DNA of 64,000 bases from Geomicrobium sp. JCM 19039 (GTDB lineage Bacteria > Bacillota > Bacilli > Bacillales > Marinococcaceae). Location: contig NZ_BAXB01000001.1 in the NCBI RefSeq assembly GCF_000698145.1, forward strand, positions 1-64,000. Reading direction: 5' to 3'. Of the stretch, positions 18,256 through 26,492 are shown in pieces. Each line of letters opens with the position of its first letter. The first letter of the stretch is position 1. The notes under the pieces are model-generated. The model saw only the letters and a program-made list of their open reading frames with translations, did not search any database and was not told the origin of the DNA. The position numbers and the translations under genes are program-made.

Positions 18256-18985
18256 GAGTTAGCGTTGCCAAATGTTTAGCGATGCGACGAACATTCTCTT
18301 CGGCTTGCTCTTCTAACTCGGCCCGTTCTTCTGTCGCATTGTAAAACGTATGTTGACTTGGCAAGTGGTCTGACATGCTTAACACGGCAATCGCTTCCCG
18401 CCCGTATTGAGCAGCAATGGCAAGCGTTGCAGCCGCCTCCATTTCAACACCGGTATGACCAACAGCAGCCCAGCGTTCGATCATCGGTGACGTTTCATAG
18501 ATGTAGCTACCTGTCGTGACAATTGAGCCTAGCCGGTAAGCAATGTTGTTCTCTTCACAAAACGCTTGAGCTGCTTCCAAAAGTGCTGGGCTCGTCTTCG
18601 CAGGCCCGTACTTATCGGAAACGCCGTCGTCTTTTTCCGCAGATGTTACGAGCAAGACTTCTCCATAGGTTAAATCAGCCTGTAGTCCTCCGAAGTAGCC
18701 GGTTTGAATAAATCGTTCACAGCCACAAATGGCAAGAGGGTGCACAACCGTCGCTGCCATCGGACTGCCATACACGTTTGCGTAGGCGATATTTTTGTTA
18801 TTCATAGTACCGAACCGTAAGTTCCACGCTGGTGCACGAGAGTGATTGAGCGTTCCTTCCCAATAAAGCAAATTCGTCTCATGAAGAAACTCTCCATGAA
18901 TAATTGTGGCAGTTGGAATGTCCGACTCTTGTAAATTCAACGAGCGAAGCCAATCTTCCTTTTTAAACTCTCCGTATAATGCCAT
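18248..18985 (-). CDS. Purine/uridine-type nucleoside phosphorylase
   Basis: A 245-residue PNP/UDP-phosphorylase-family protein that would split nucleosides with phosphate. The phosphate-site region (NVYGSPMAATVVHPLAICG), the base-site segment (FIQTGYFGGLQ) and the ribose-binding GVEMEAA near residue 195 are visible. Sequence alone does not separate purine from pyrimidine preference. It is transcribed towards the hydrolase gene, whose sigma-54 promoter overlaps its 3' end, so the hydrolase need not depend on read-through. Confidence 0.85.
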   Translation of the reverse strand: MALYGEFKKEDWLRSLNLQESDIPTATIIHGEFLHETNLLYWEGTLNHSRAPAWNLRFGTMNNKNIAYANVYGSPMAATVVHPLAICGCERFIQTGYFGGLQADLTYGEVLLVTSAEKDDGVSDKYGPAKTSPALLEAAQAFCEENNIAYRLGSIVTTGSYIYETSPMIERWAAVGHTGVEMEAAATLAIAAQYGREAIAVLSMSDHLPSQHTFYNATEERAELEEQAEENVRRIAKHLATLTRA

Positions 18986-19073
18986 GATGACCTCCGATTG
19001 CAGAAAATTATAAAGATGATGTACACTTACTATATTATCAGAAAATTAGTGGAAATGAGGGTCTAGACGGCAA

Positions 19074-19619
19074 ATGATAAAAGGAAACTGTGTGGAGTTA
19101 CGTGCACCAAAAAGAGAAGAGTTAGAGACGATCTTTGTGTGGAGAAACGACCCGCTACTTGCCAAGCTTACTGCAGGAACGAATGCCCACCTTTGGTCAG
19201 GTCTGACGATTGAGCAAATGGAAAGCTGGTATGATACTCATTACCAACAAGCCAATTCACTAGAAAAAGGAAGAATCTATTCCATCTATCATGAAGATCG
19301 GTTTATCGGGTATTGTGATTACCGCGAGTACCACCCATTAACGAACAGTTGCACCGTCGGCATGGTCATTGGTGACCGTAATTATTGGGACCGAGGATTT
19401 GGTAGCGAAGCGATGCAACTGCTTGTAGAGTATTTGCATAAAACCATTGCGGTTCGTCGCTTCCAACTAGACACGTGGTCAGGCAACATTAGGGCCATTA
19501 AATGTTACGAGAAGTGCGGGTTTCAGATTGAAGGTACGCTTCGTGACAATGAATGGGTGGACGGACAGTATGAAGACACGGTTTTGATGGGTTTACTCAT
19601 GGACGAACACAAGAGCTGA
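19074..19619 (+). CDS. GNAT acetyltransferase, RimJ/RimL type
   Basis: A 181-residue acetyltransferase. It opens with an LRAPKREELE segment typical of the RimJ/L group and has RNYWDRGFGSEAMQLL (acetyl-CoA site) and NIRAIKCYEKCGFQIEG near the C-terminus. Could acetylate a protein N-terminus or a small amine; not decidable. The ribosome-binding site is weak. Monocistronic; the next 770 bp hold no protein gene. Confidence 0.85.
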   Translation: MIKGNCVELRAPKREELETIFVWRNDPLLAKLTAGTNAHLWSGLTIEQMESWYDTHYQQANSLEKGRIYSIYHEDRFIGYCDYREYHPLTNSCTVGMVIGDRNYWDRGFGSEAMQLLVEYLHKTIAVRRFQLDTWSGNIRAIKCYEKCGFQIEGTLRDNEWVDGQYEDTVLMGLLMDEHKS

Positions 19620-19639
19620 TTGAGGAAATAATAGCCCAG

Positions 19640-20090
19640 TATTAAAACATAGAATTGCCGCTTGCGCGAGGTTAGAAGCGTAAACCTTACCACACTTGCA
19701 CGGTTGGTTTTTGGTTACAACACAGGCGGAAGTTTTTGCTCCAGAGCATAAGTGAAACAGCGGTAGGCAAAGCACACCTACCGTGTTTGCTTTTTACGCC
19801 GGAGCACAAGTGCGCGTTTCACTTTCTGTCTAGGGGCTAGAAAGAGGCCCAAGTGTCGCATAAACTAATTTATGAGGCGGTTTGGGAAGGGAAAGTCATC
19901 ATATTTAAACTGAAGTATCACATATACCCCGTCAACTGTAACAATAAGAGATATACGTGACAGTTGAGGCCCTAAAGCGCCCTGTTTGAGGGCTGGATTG
20001 TCACATAAAAACCTCAGAGGTCGGTATAGCCCTAGCGCCAGGTGATGGTTACCGTTCACGTCTTTATACCCTTAGGCAAAAGCTTTTCGT
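19640..20090. repeat. Intergenic repeat family 2, copy A
   Basis: A degenerate relative of 29240-29690. It contains one 58-bp unit (19741-19798) beginning CCAGAGCAYAAG with hairpin arms CGGTAG/CTACCG. A long hairpin follows (CAACTGT near 19932, ACAGTTG near 19960), then the shared stretch GGCTGGATTGTCACATA near 19993. Terminal repeats are not clear in this copy. Positions 20091-20329 hold no other gene. Confidence 0.7.
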
Positions 20091-20329
20091 TTTTGAACGC
20101 AGAAATTTCGAGGGCTATTAATGATCGGCACTGGAACTTTTGAAATGAAACAAGATGAAATTAGGGAGGCTTTACCCATAAAGAGCAATCTAGACCATAG
20201 GGTTCTGTAGATTTCTTTAATTGAATGCATATTTTCATGCATAACCGTGTCTCATTAAGCATTTGGCTGCGAAATCATCGATTTATTTTGCCCCTAAACA
20301 AATGCATGAAATTTTTTTGAGAAAAACTA

Positions 20330-20358
20330 TTGCATTTTCGTTGTGGAGATCATATAAT
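20330..20358 (+). promoter_or_regulatory. Sigma-A promoter of the tRNA cluster
   Basis: TTGCAT (20330-20335) and TATAAT (20353-20358) are separated by 17 bp, 31 bp before the first tRNA. Confidence 0.85.
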
Positions 20359-20388
20359 ATATTTTGTCAGCAAGAGATGTAAGCGTCC

Positions 20389-20463
20389 GGCCCGTTGGTC
20401 AAGGGGTTAAGACACCGCCCTTTCACGGCGGTAACGCGGGTTCGAATCCCGCACGGGTCACCA
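20389..20463 (+). tRNA. tRNA-Glu (anticodon TTC)
   Basis: 75 nt including encoded CCA. Acceptor arms GGCCCGT/ACGGGTC, anticodon loop CTTTCAC and T-loop TTCGAAT are intact. Confidence 0.97.
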
Positions 20464-20535
20464 ATAATTATCTATAGCGATATAAAGGCTCCAGCAAACG
20501 ATTTTGCTGGTTTTATCATTTACTTATACTCTTTT

Positions 20536-20620
20536 GGAGGGGTAGCGAAGTGGCTAAACGCGGCGGACTGTAAATCCGCTCCCTCAGGGTTCGGCGGTTC
20601 GAATCCGTCCCCCTCCACCA
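20536..20620 (+). tRNA. tRNA-Tyr (anticodon GTA)
   Basis: 85 nt with the long variable arm of a class II tRNA and encoded CCA. Acceptor arms GGAGGGG/CCCCTCC; anticodon loop CTGTAAA. Confidence 0.97.
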
Positions 20621-20628
20621 TTTCACAT

Positions 20629-20703
20629 GCGGGAGTAGTTCAGTGGTAGAACACCACCTTGCCAAGGTGGGGGTCGCGGGTTCGAATCCCGTCTCCCGCT
20701 CCA
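20629..20703 (+). tRNA. tRNA-Gly (anticodon GCC)
   Basis: 75 nt with CCA. Acceptor arms GCGGGAG/CTCCCGC; anticodon loop TTGCCAA. Confidence 0.97.
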
Positions 20704-20750
20704 TTGCTTACCAATTCGTTTTGTGATAACATAGTAAATGTTCCCAATTT

Positions 20751-20823
20751 GCGGGTGTAGTTTAGTGGTAAAACCTCAGCCTTCCAAGCTGATGATGTGG
20801 TTCGATTCCCATCACCCGCTCCA
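20751..20823 (+). tRNA. tRNA-Gly (anticodon TCC)
   Basis: 73 nt with CCA. Acceptor arms GCGGGTG/CACCCGC; anticodon loop CTTCCAA. Last gene of the cluster. Confidence 0.96.
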
Positions 20824-20837
20824 TACATATGAACTCA

Positions 20838-20874
20838 AGAGAGTAGAACAACCTTGTTCCGCTCTCTTTTTTTA
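20838..20874 (+). terminator. Terminator of the tRNA operon
   Basis: AGAGAG and CTCTCT enclose an inner GAACAA/TTGTTC stem, followed by seven T residues. Confidence 0.9.
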
Positions 20875-21020
20875 TGTTTTACTAACCGAAAAGGTCTCTC
20901 CCTTTTAAAAAATTATTAAGATGATACCCACCCTTTGATCCCGTGGTACACTAAGAAGGTTGCGAACTATTTTGTGAATAGTGAAGACCTCTATACTATT
21001 TATACAATCAAAAAAATAAA

Positions 21021-21047
21021 TGAAACCTATACATAGACAGGGACGTA
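21021..21047 (+). promoter_or_regulatory. Autoregulatory SigW-type promoter
   Basis: TGAAAC (21021-21026) and CGTA (21044-21047), spaced 17 bp, match the ECF consensus used by SigW. The position upstream of sigW implies autoregulation, as in Bacillus subtilis. Confidence 0.8.
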
Positions 21048-21079
21048 ATCATACAGAACGGACGTAAGGCGGGATAGGG

Positions 21080-21643
21080 ATGGACGATTGGTTAAAGCAA
21101 TGCATAAAGGAAGTGAAGGCTGGAGACCCAGAGGCTTTTGCTCAAATTGTTGAAGCATATAAAGATAAAGTATATCAAATAGCCTATCGCATGGTCGGCA
21201 ACGCCCAAGAAGCACAGGATGTTGCTCAGGAAGCCTTTATCCGTGCCTACACGAACATCGACCGATATGACACCAATCGGAAGTTTTCGACGTGGCTGTT
21301 TCGAATTGCTACCAATTTAAGTATCGACAAGCTCCGAAAGAAAAAGCCTGACTACTCGCTAGATGCTGAGGTTAGCGGGACGGAAGGCTTGGATGGATAC
21401 TCGCAATTGGCGGCAACGGACGCCCTTCCGGATGAGCAAGTCGTGACCCTTGAATGGCAAGCGTCGATTCAAGAAGAAATCAATGCACTTCCTCCTAAAT
21501 ATCGCGCTGCGATTATTCTTAAGTATATGGAAGACCTCTCCTTGCAGGAAATGAGTGAAATTCTTGATCTTCCTGTAGGTACGATAAAAACCCACGTTCA
21601 TCGGGGACGAGAGGCACTAAGGAAGCGATTGAAAAAATGGTAG
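21080..21643 (+). CDS. sigW: ECF RNA polymerase sigma factor SigW
   Basis: A 187-residue ECF sigma factor. Region 2 runs through AYRMVGNAQEAQDVAQEAFIRAY and FSTWLFRIATNLSID; region 4 through LPPKYRAAIILKYMEDLSLQEMSEIL with a final helix-turn-helix. It directs the cell-envelope stress regulon (cell-wall antibiotics, alkaline shock). Identity rests on sequence, the SigW-type promoter and the order sigW-rsiW-cdaA-cdaR-glmM-glmS, which is conserved in bacilli. Confidence 0.95.
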   Translation: MDDWLKQCIKEVKAGDPEAFAQIVEAYKDKVYQIAYRMVGNAQEAQDVAQEAFIRAYTNIDRYDTNRKFSTWLFRIATNLSIDKLRKKKPDYSLDAEVSGTEGLDGYSQLAATDALPDEQVVTLEWQASIQEEINALPPKYRAAIILKYMEDLSLQEMSEILDLPVGTIKTHVHRGREALRKRLKKW

Positions 21644-21662
21644 TAAGGGGGGAAAAGGCAAC

Positions 21663-22286
21663 ATGAGCTGCAGCAGTGAGCGTATTCAGCGATATTTCGA
21701 TGGTGACTTAACCCGGGATGAGCGAATGCAACTGTATGAGCATTTGCGTGAATGCGGAGATTGCAAATCCCATTATGATGAAGTGAAGAAATCAATTGCG
21801 CTCGTACAGAGCGCTTCACATATTACCGCGCCGAGTAAGTTTACAGAAAGCGTGATGGATGCATTGCCGAAACGAAAGAGACGCTCTGTTGCTTGGAAGC
21901 GCTGGTCAAGAAACCACCCGATGCTCGTGGCGGCTTCTGTATTCCTTGTGCTCATGTCCTCGATGGTATGGGTAAACTGGTCCGGCATGAGTGGAGATGA
22001 CGTCATGGTCCGAGGAGCGACTGGCGACGTGCATGTGAATTATGAAACGAACACTGTCATTATCCCTGAAGGTGAAACCGTTGCAGGAGACTTAACGGTA
22101 AGGAATGGGAATGTTGACGTACAAGGTGAAGTAGAAGGTGATCTCACCGTTATTAATGGGGAACAATATATGGCATCTGCGGGCAATGTTGCGGGCAATG
22201 TCGAAGAGATAAATGAAATTCTTTCGTGGATCTGGTACGAGACGAAATCGCTTTTCTCAGGGTTAACGACTGGGGACGATTCGTAA
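21663..22286 (+). CDS. rsiW: Anti-sigma-W factor RsiW
   Basis: A 207-residue membrane anti-sigma factor that holds SigW inactive until cut by regulated proteolysis. The zinc-binding anti-sigma signature HLRECGDC (H-x3-C-x2-C) lies in the first 45 residues. A single membrane helix (about 92-110) and an extracytoplasmic domain follow. It starts 20 nt after sigW with a GGGGGGAAA-type ribosome site. A terminator follows, so cdaA has its own promoters. Confidence 0.93.
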   Translation: MSCSSERIQRYFDGDLTRDERMQLYEHLRECGDCKSHYDEVKKSIALVQSASHITAPSKFTESVMDALPKRKRRSVAWKRWSRNHPMLVAASVFLVLMSSMVWVNWSGMSGDDVMVRGATGDVHVNYETNTVIIPEGETVAGDLTVRNGNVDVQGEVEGDLTVINGEQYMASAGNVAGNVEEINEILSWIWYETKSLFSGLTTGDDS

Positions 22287-22344
22287 GCATGGAGTGATGC
22301 GTTCGTGCACCACTCCCCATTGAGCGGGAAGAATGTACAAAAAT

Positions 22345-22379
22345 GCATCCGGGTACGAACTGTGCCGGATCGCTTTTTT
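22345..22379 (+). terminator. Terminator after sigW-rsiW
   Basis: GCATCCGG and CCGGAT arms with a run of six T residues at 22374-22379. Confidence 0.85.
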
Positions 22380-22478
22380 GTGTTTCCTTCTAAATCCTCC
22401 AAAAAACGAAATGCGTTAATTTCTCACGATTCTTCCGCTAAAATTCCGTAGTTTTAGGCGGTTTTTATTGGAAAATCA

Positions 22479-22504
22479 TGTAACGAGGGATTACGATTGT
22501 CGTA
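22479..22504 (+). promoter_or_regulatory. ECF-type promoter upstream of cdaA
   Basis: TGTAAC (22479-22484) and CGTA (22501-22504) with a 16-bp spacer fit the SigW/SigX/SigM class. The AC-CGT core is right, but which factor reads it is unknown. Confidence 0.55.
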
Positions 22505-22617
22505 GGAATAGGTGTAGTGGAACTCGTTTCTACAATCAGGAGGGATAGGAGAAACTTGCCAGAGATATACTGAAGATAGGGCGGCGCATTGGAAATGATA
22601 ACATCGGGTTTCAGCTA

Positions 22618-22626
22618 TGTTATAAT
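22618..22626 (+). promoter_or_regulatory. Extended -10 promoter of cdaA
   Basis: TGTTATAAT forms an extended -10 box 57 bp before the cdaA start; the -35 region (GATAAC) is weak. Confidence 0.6.
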
Positions 22627-22682
22627 GGTTGCGTGCTAACCTCTCGAGGTTTCTCGTTTATATCCTAATGGGAGGAAGATCA

Positions 22683-23504
22683 ATGTTTGGTGAGGATTTC
22701 GAACTTTTAACGTGGATACGCAGAATTGTTGATATTTTGCTCGTTACGTTTGTTGTCTATAAATTGATTTCGATTGTACGTGGTACAAGAGCGGTACAAT
22801 TACTAAAAGGAATTACGGTTATTCTAGCTGCCGGCTTTCTGAGTAACTTCTTCGGTTTACATACGATGTCATTTATTATGAACTTGGTGATTACGTATGG
22901 AGTCCTCGCCATTATTATTATCTTCCAACCTGAAATGCGTAGAGCATTGGAGCAACTAGGAAGAGGGCGTTTATTCGGACGAGGCCCAACACCAGAAGAG
23001 CAGAATTCCGTTAACACGATCGAAGCATTAATGAAGTCATTGAAATACATGGCGAAGCGTAGAATTGGCGCCTTGATTTCCATTGAAAATGAAACGGGAA
23101 TGAACGACTATATTGAAACGGGTGTGCCAGTGAAAGCTCAAATTTCTACGGAGCTGGTCACCAATATCTTTATGCCTAACGCCCCGCTTCATGACGGTGC
23201 GGTGATTATTAAGAACAACATATTGGAGGCGGCTGCTTGTTATTTGCCTCTTTCTGAAAATCCGTTTATCTCAAAAGAGTTGGGCACAAGACACCGAGCT
23301 GCGATAGGTGTGAGTGAAGTAACCGATGCAATTACAATAACGGTTTCTGAAGAAACAGGAGCAATCTCTGTGACGAAAAACGGAGAATTGCACCGGGATT
23401 TGGACGATGATACGATAAGGAAAATGTTGGAAAATCAACTTCTGAAAAATACGAAGTCATCGAATGCATCATTCTGGCAATGGGGAGGGCGAAAAGATGG
23501 ATAG
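22683..23504 (+). CDS. cdaA: Diadenylate cyclase CdaA
   Basis: A 273-residue membrane enzyme that makes cyclic di-AMP from two ATP. Three N-terminal membrane helices precede a DAC domain with the catalytic motifs PLHDGAVII and RHRAAIGVSE. ATG 22683 is chosen over the upstream in-frame start because GGGAGGAAG precedes it and the length equals that of B. subtilis CdaA. The next gene, cdaR, overlaps by 8 nt. c-di-AMP controls potassium and osmolyte transport and cell-wall homeostasis. Confidence 0.96.
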   Translation: MFGEDFELLTWIRRIVDILLVTFVVYKLISIVRGTRAVQLLKGITVILAAGFLSNFFGLHTMSFIMNLVITYGVLAIIIIFQPEMRRALEQLGRGRLFGRGPTPEEQNSVNTIEALMKSLKYMAKRRIGALISIENETGMNDYIETGVPVKAQISTELVTNIFMPNAPLHDGAVIIKNNILEAAACYLPLSENPFISKELGTRHRAAIGVSEVTDAITITVSEETGAISVTKNGELHRDLDDDTIRKMLENQLLKNTKSSNASFWQWGGRKDG

Positions 23505-24735
23505 GCTCTTCAATAATCACTGGTTTTTAAAGCTTGTTTCTTTGCTTATTGCAACGATGCTCTTTCTTTTCGTTAACCTTGATGACGTTGGCAATCCAGG
23601 TACGACACCAGTAATGAGCACCGAGCAAATCTCTCTTAGCGAAGCAGAGCTCCAAGTGTATTACGACAATGAGCAGTATGCGATTGCGGAGATTGATGAT
23701 GACATTGATGTAAGAGTGTCAGGAACACAAAGCGCGCTGACGCTTTTCCAAGTGACCAACCCTTCCTACGAGATTTATGTTGATTTGGAAGGGTATGCAG
23801 AAGGGGTTCACACTGTAGATGTGGAGACAGCGAACTTCCCGAGTGGGTTGACGGTCAGTGTGGAACCGAGTACGGCGCGAGTCGTACTTGAAGAACGGCA
23901 GTCGGTCACGCTTCCGGTGGAAGTGGAGTTAATGAATGAAGACCAAATAGCAGAAGGACATACTGTCGGTGAGCCAGAAGTTACGCCAGGAGAAGTTGAA
24001 ATCAATGCAGGCGCCTCTGTTCTGGATAACATTAGTTCACTGCAAGCGTTCATTGATGTTGCGGGTGCAGAAGAGACGATTACGCAAACGGTCGATGTGA
24101 TTGTGTATGGTCCATATGGTGAACAGTTGGATACGAATGTTGAACCAGAGACAGTAGAAGTTGAAGTGCCGATCATTCGTCCTTCCGCTGAAGTGACGCT
24201 TGACTATGACGTCGAAGGAGACTTGCCGGAAGGACTCGAACTCATTGACATGAGTATTGATACAGAAACGGCGACGATTTACGGTCCCATGGATCAAATC
24301 GAAGATATTGAATCCATCTTTTTAGGAACACTTGATTTGTCGGGAGTGGCCGAAAGCGAAGTCCGAGAAGTTGAAGTTCCCGTTCCAGACGGTGTAGAGC
24401 ACGTTCGTCCGGAAGTGGTCACACTTGAAATTGAAGTGACGGATGCTGAAGATGTGATGAGTATAGAAATGCCACTCGACTTCGATAACCTGCCTGCGGG
24501 ATTCGATGCGACAATACCCGCAGGAGAAGCTGAAACGTATATGGTCAACGTACATGGGGATGAAGAGGAGTTACAGGAGTTTAGTGAAGAGAACTTACGC
24601 CTGTATATTGATTTTGAGGATGAACAATTGGAAACTGGGGAAACGCGTAAACCTATTCAAATCGAGGGTCCAACTGACTTTGATTACTCGGTAGAAATCG
24701 ATAATGTGCCTGTTGAGATAACAGAAAGCGATTAG
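23497..24735 (+). CDS. cdaR: CdaA regulator CdaR (YbbR-domain protein)
   Basis: A 412-residue protein with one N-terminal membrane helix (about 10-28) and several tandem YbbR repeats outside the membrane (roughly 50-130, 135-215, 220-310 and 315-400). It binds CdaA and adjusts c-di-AMP synthesis. The composition is markedly acidic. ATG 23497, after GGAGGGCGAAAAG, overlaps cdaA by 8 nt. Confidence 0.95.
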   Translation: MDRLFNNHWFLKLVSLLIATMLFLFVNLDDVGNPGTTPVMSTEQISLSEAELQVYYDNEQYAIAEIDDDIDVRVSGTQSALTLFQVTNPSYEIYVDLEGYAEGVHTVDVETANFPSGLTVSVEPSTARVVLEERQSVTLPVEVELMNEDQIAEGHTVGEPEVTPGEVEINAGASVLDNISSLQAFIDVAGAEETITQTVDVIVYGPYGEQLDTNVEPETVEVEVPIIRPSAEVTLDYDVEGDLPEGLELIDMSIDTETATIYGPMDQIEDIESIFLGTLDLSGVAESEVREVEVPVPDGVEHVRPEVVTLEIEVTDAEDVMSIEMPLDFDNLPAGFDATIPAGEAETYMVNVHGDEEELQEFSEENLRLYIDFEDEQLETGETRKPIQIEGPTDFDYSVEIDNVPVEITESD

Positions 24736-24779
24736 TTGAATAGTTTATAACAGGGTAAGCATGAAGGAGAGATATTGAA

Positions 24780-26125
24780 ATGGGTAAGTATTTTGGCACA
24801 GATGGTGTAAGAGGTGTAGCAAACACAGAGTTAACCCCGGAGTTAGCGTTCCGCTTAGGGCGTGCCGGTGGGTATGTGTTGGCCAAAGATGACAAGCAGC
24901 CGAAAGTGCTAATTGGGAGAGACACGAGAATCTCTGGAACGATGCTTGAAGGAGCATTAGTCTCAGGACTGCTCTCGATTGGTGCGGAGGTTATGAAGCT
25001 TGGTGTCATCACTACACCGGGTGTGGCCTTTCTTACGAAAGCTGTGAATGCGGAGGCAGGGGTTATGATTTCCGCATCACACAACCCAGTAGAAGACAAC
25101 GGCATTAAATTCTTCGGCAGTGACGGATTTAAGTTGTCACGAGAGCAAGAGGAAGAAATCGAAGCCCTTGTTGATCAAGAAGACACGCTTCCGCGTCCGA
25201 CAGGCACCGGTCTAGGAAGTGTAAGTAGCTATTATGAAGGTGTCCAGAAGTACGTTCAATATTTAAAACAAACGAGTGATGAAGAGTTCACAGGCATTCA
25301 CATTGCGCTCGATTGTGCACACGGTGCAGCCGCTTCTGTCGCACCGAGGATGTTTGCAGACTTAGACGCAGACATTTCCACCATTGGTAATAGTCCAGAT
25401 GGTACGAACATTAATGACGGCGTGGGTTCTACCCACCTGAAAAGCTCGTGCAACTTGTGCGTGAGAAAGAAGCCGACATTGGGCTTGCCTTTGATGGAGA
25501 TGCGGATCGCCTCATTGCTGTTGATGAAAATGGACAGCTCGTAGATGGCGATAAAATTCTTTATATTTGCGGGAAGTACTTGAAAGAAGAAGCGATGCTT
25601 GCCCACAATACCATTGTAACGACAGTCATGAGTAACCTTGGGTTATACAAAGCGTTAGACCAAGCAGGTATTCAATCGACACAAACAGCCGTTGGCGATA
25701 AATATGTGATGGAAAGAATGCGCGAAGGTGGGTTCAGCCTTGGCGGTGAGCAATCTGGGCACATTATTTTCCTCGATCACACAACAACGGGCGATGGCAT
25801 GTTAACCGCTGTGCAACTTGTGAATATCATGAAAGTGAAAGGCAAGAAACTTTCGGAGCTTGCTGCAGAAGTTCAAACCTTTCCACAGAGATTAGAGAAC
25901 ATTCGTGTCGTTGATAAACACGCAGTTCAAGACAACGAAGCTGTGAAAGAAATCATTGCAGCTGTCGAGACGCAAATGAATGGGAATGGCAGAGTTCTCG
26001 TCCGTCCGTCTGGGACTGAACCACTCGTTCGTGTGATGGTCGAAGCAGAAAGTGACGCACTGTGCGTACAGTATGTAAACGAGATTTCAGCAGTCATTCA
26101 AGAGCAACTCGGAAATCAGTCATAA
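24780..26125 (+). CDS. glmM: Phosphoglucosamine mutase GlmM (frameshifted in this sequence)
   Basis: Converts glucosamine-6-P to glucosamine-1-P for peptidoglycan. The active-site phosphoserine is S100 in [13 protein letters not shown]; the metal loop AFDGDADR and sugar loop GEQSGHI are present. The frame breaks after NDGVGSTH at CC 25436-25437; restoring one C gives [17 protein letters not shown] and a full-length protein of about 448 residues. Because glmM is normally essential and everything else is intact, a base-call error is far likelier than a real mutation. AAGGAGAGAT precedes the ATG. Confidence 0.93.
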
Positions 26126-26136
26126 CACTAACTGTG

Positions 26137-26163
26137 GGGCTGATTTCTGCTCAGCCCTTTTTT
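26137..26163 (+). terminator. Terminator after glmM
   Basis: GGGCTGA (26137-26143) and TCAGCCC (26151-26157) with six T residues. Confidence 0.9.
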
Positions 26164-26244
26164 GATTGACGCTCGTCTCAAACGTGTAGTACGATTGCCA
26201 TGTTATTCAAACATAGAAAGGAGCATCGGGGATCATACAAAATG

Positions 26245-26420
26245 ATTCATAAGCGCCCGGACTGTTTTGGACGAAGATAAAACAGTTGACGAGGAGGAGG
26301 TTTATCGAACATCGGCGGATACCTCCCGGTTGTATGTCACGACCGCAAGCGTGTACTGAAAACGAAGAGGCGACTTTTCGTACAAAGAACACACATTGGC
26401 ACATGTGAATTTTAAATAAA
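26245..26420 (+). ncRNA. glmS ribozyme (glucosamine-6-phosphate riboswitch)
   Basis: The self-cleaving 5' leader of glmS mRNA. The core AGCGCCCGGACTG contains the cleavage site, between A26252 and G26253. GTTGACGAGGAGGAGGTTTA, ATCGGCGGATACCTCCCGG, CCGCAAGCG and AACGAAGAGGCGAC are the conserved core segments in order. When glucosamine-6-P is abundant it acts as cofactor for cleavage, and the mRNA is degraded. The 3' limit is approximate. Confidence 0.95.
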
Positions 26421-26492
26421 CGGAGCGGGGACGTGTGACAACTGTCCCCAGTGAACAGCATTGTCCTCGTCCCCATAATGGAGGAATCATTT

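Noticed and set aside
20395..20828. Open frames over the tRNA cluster on both strands, including one with a GTDSNRR-like stretch
   Set aside because: They are translations of tRNA genes and their complements, a well-known annotation artefact.
26131..26163. The hairpin between glmM and glmS as part of the glmS ribozyme
   Set aside because: It has a T-run and lies before the ribozyme core; it is the glmM terminator.
26393..26412. TTGGCACATGTG as another sigma-54 promoter
   Set aside because: No GC pair occurs at the -12 position, and it lies inside the ribozyme 3' region.
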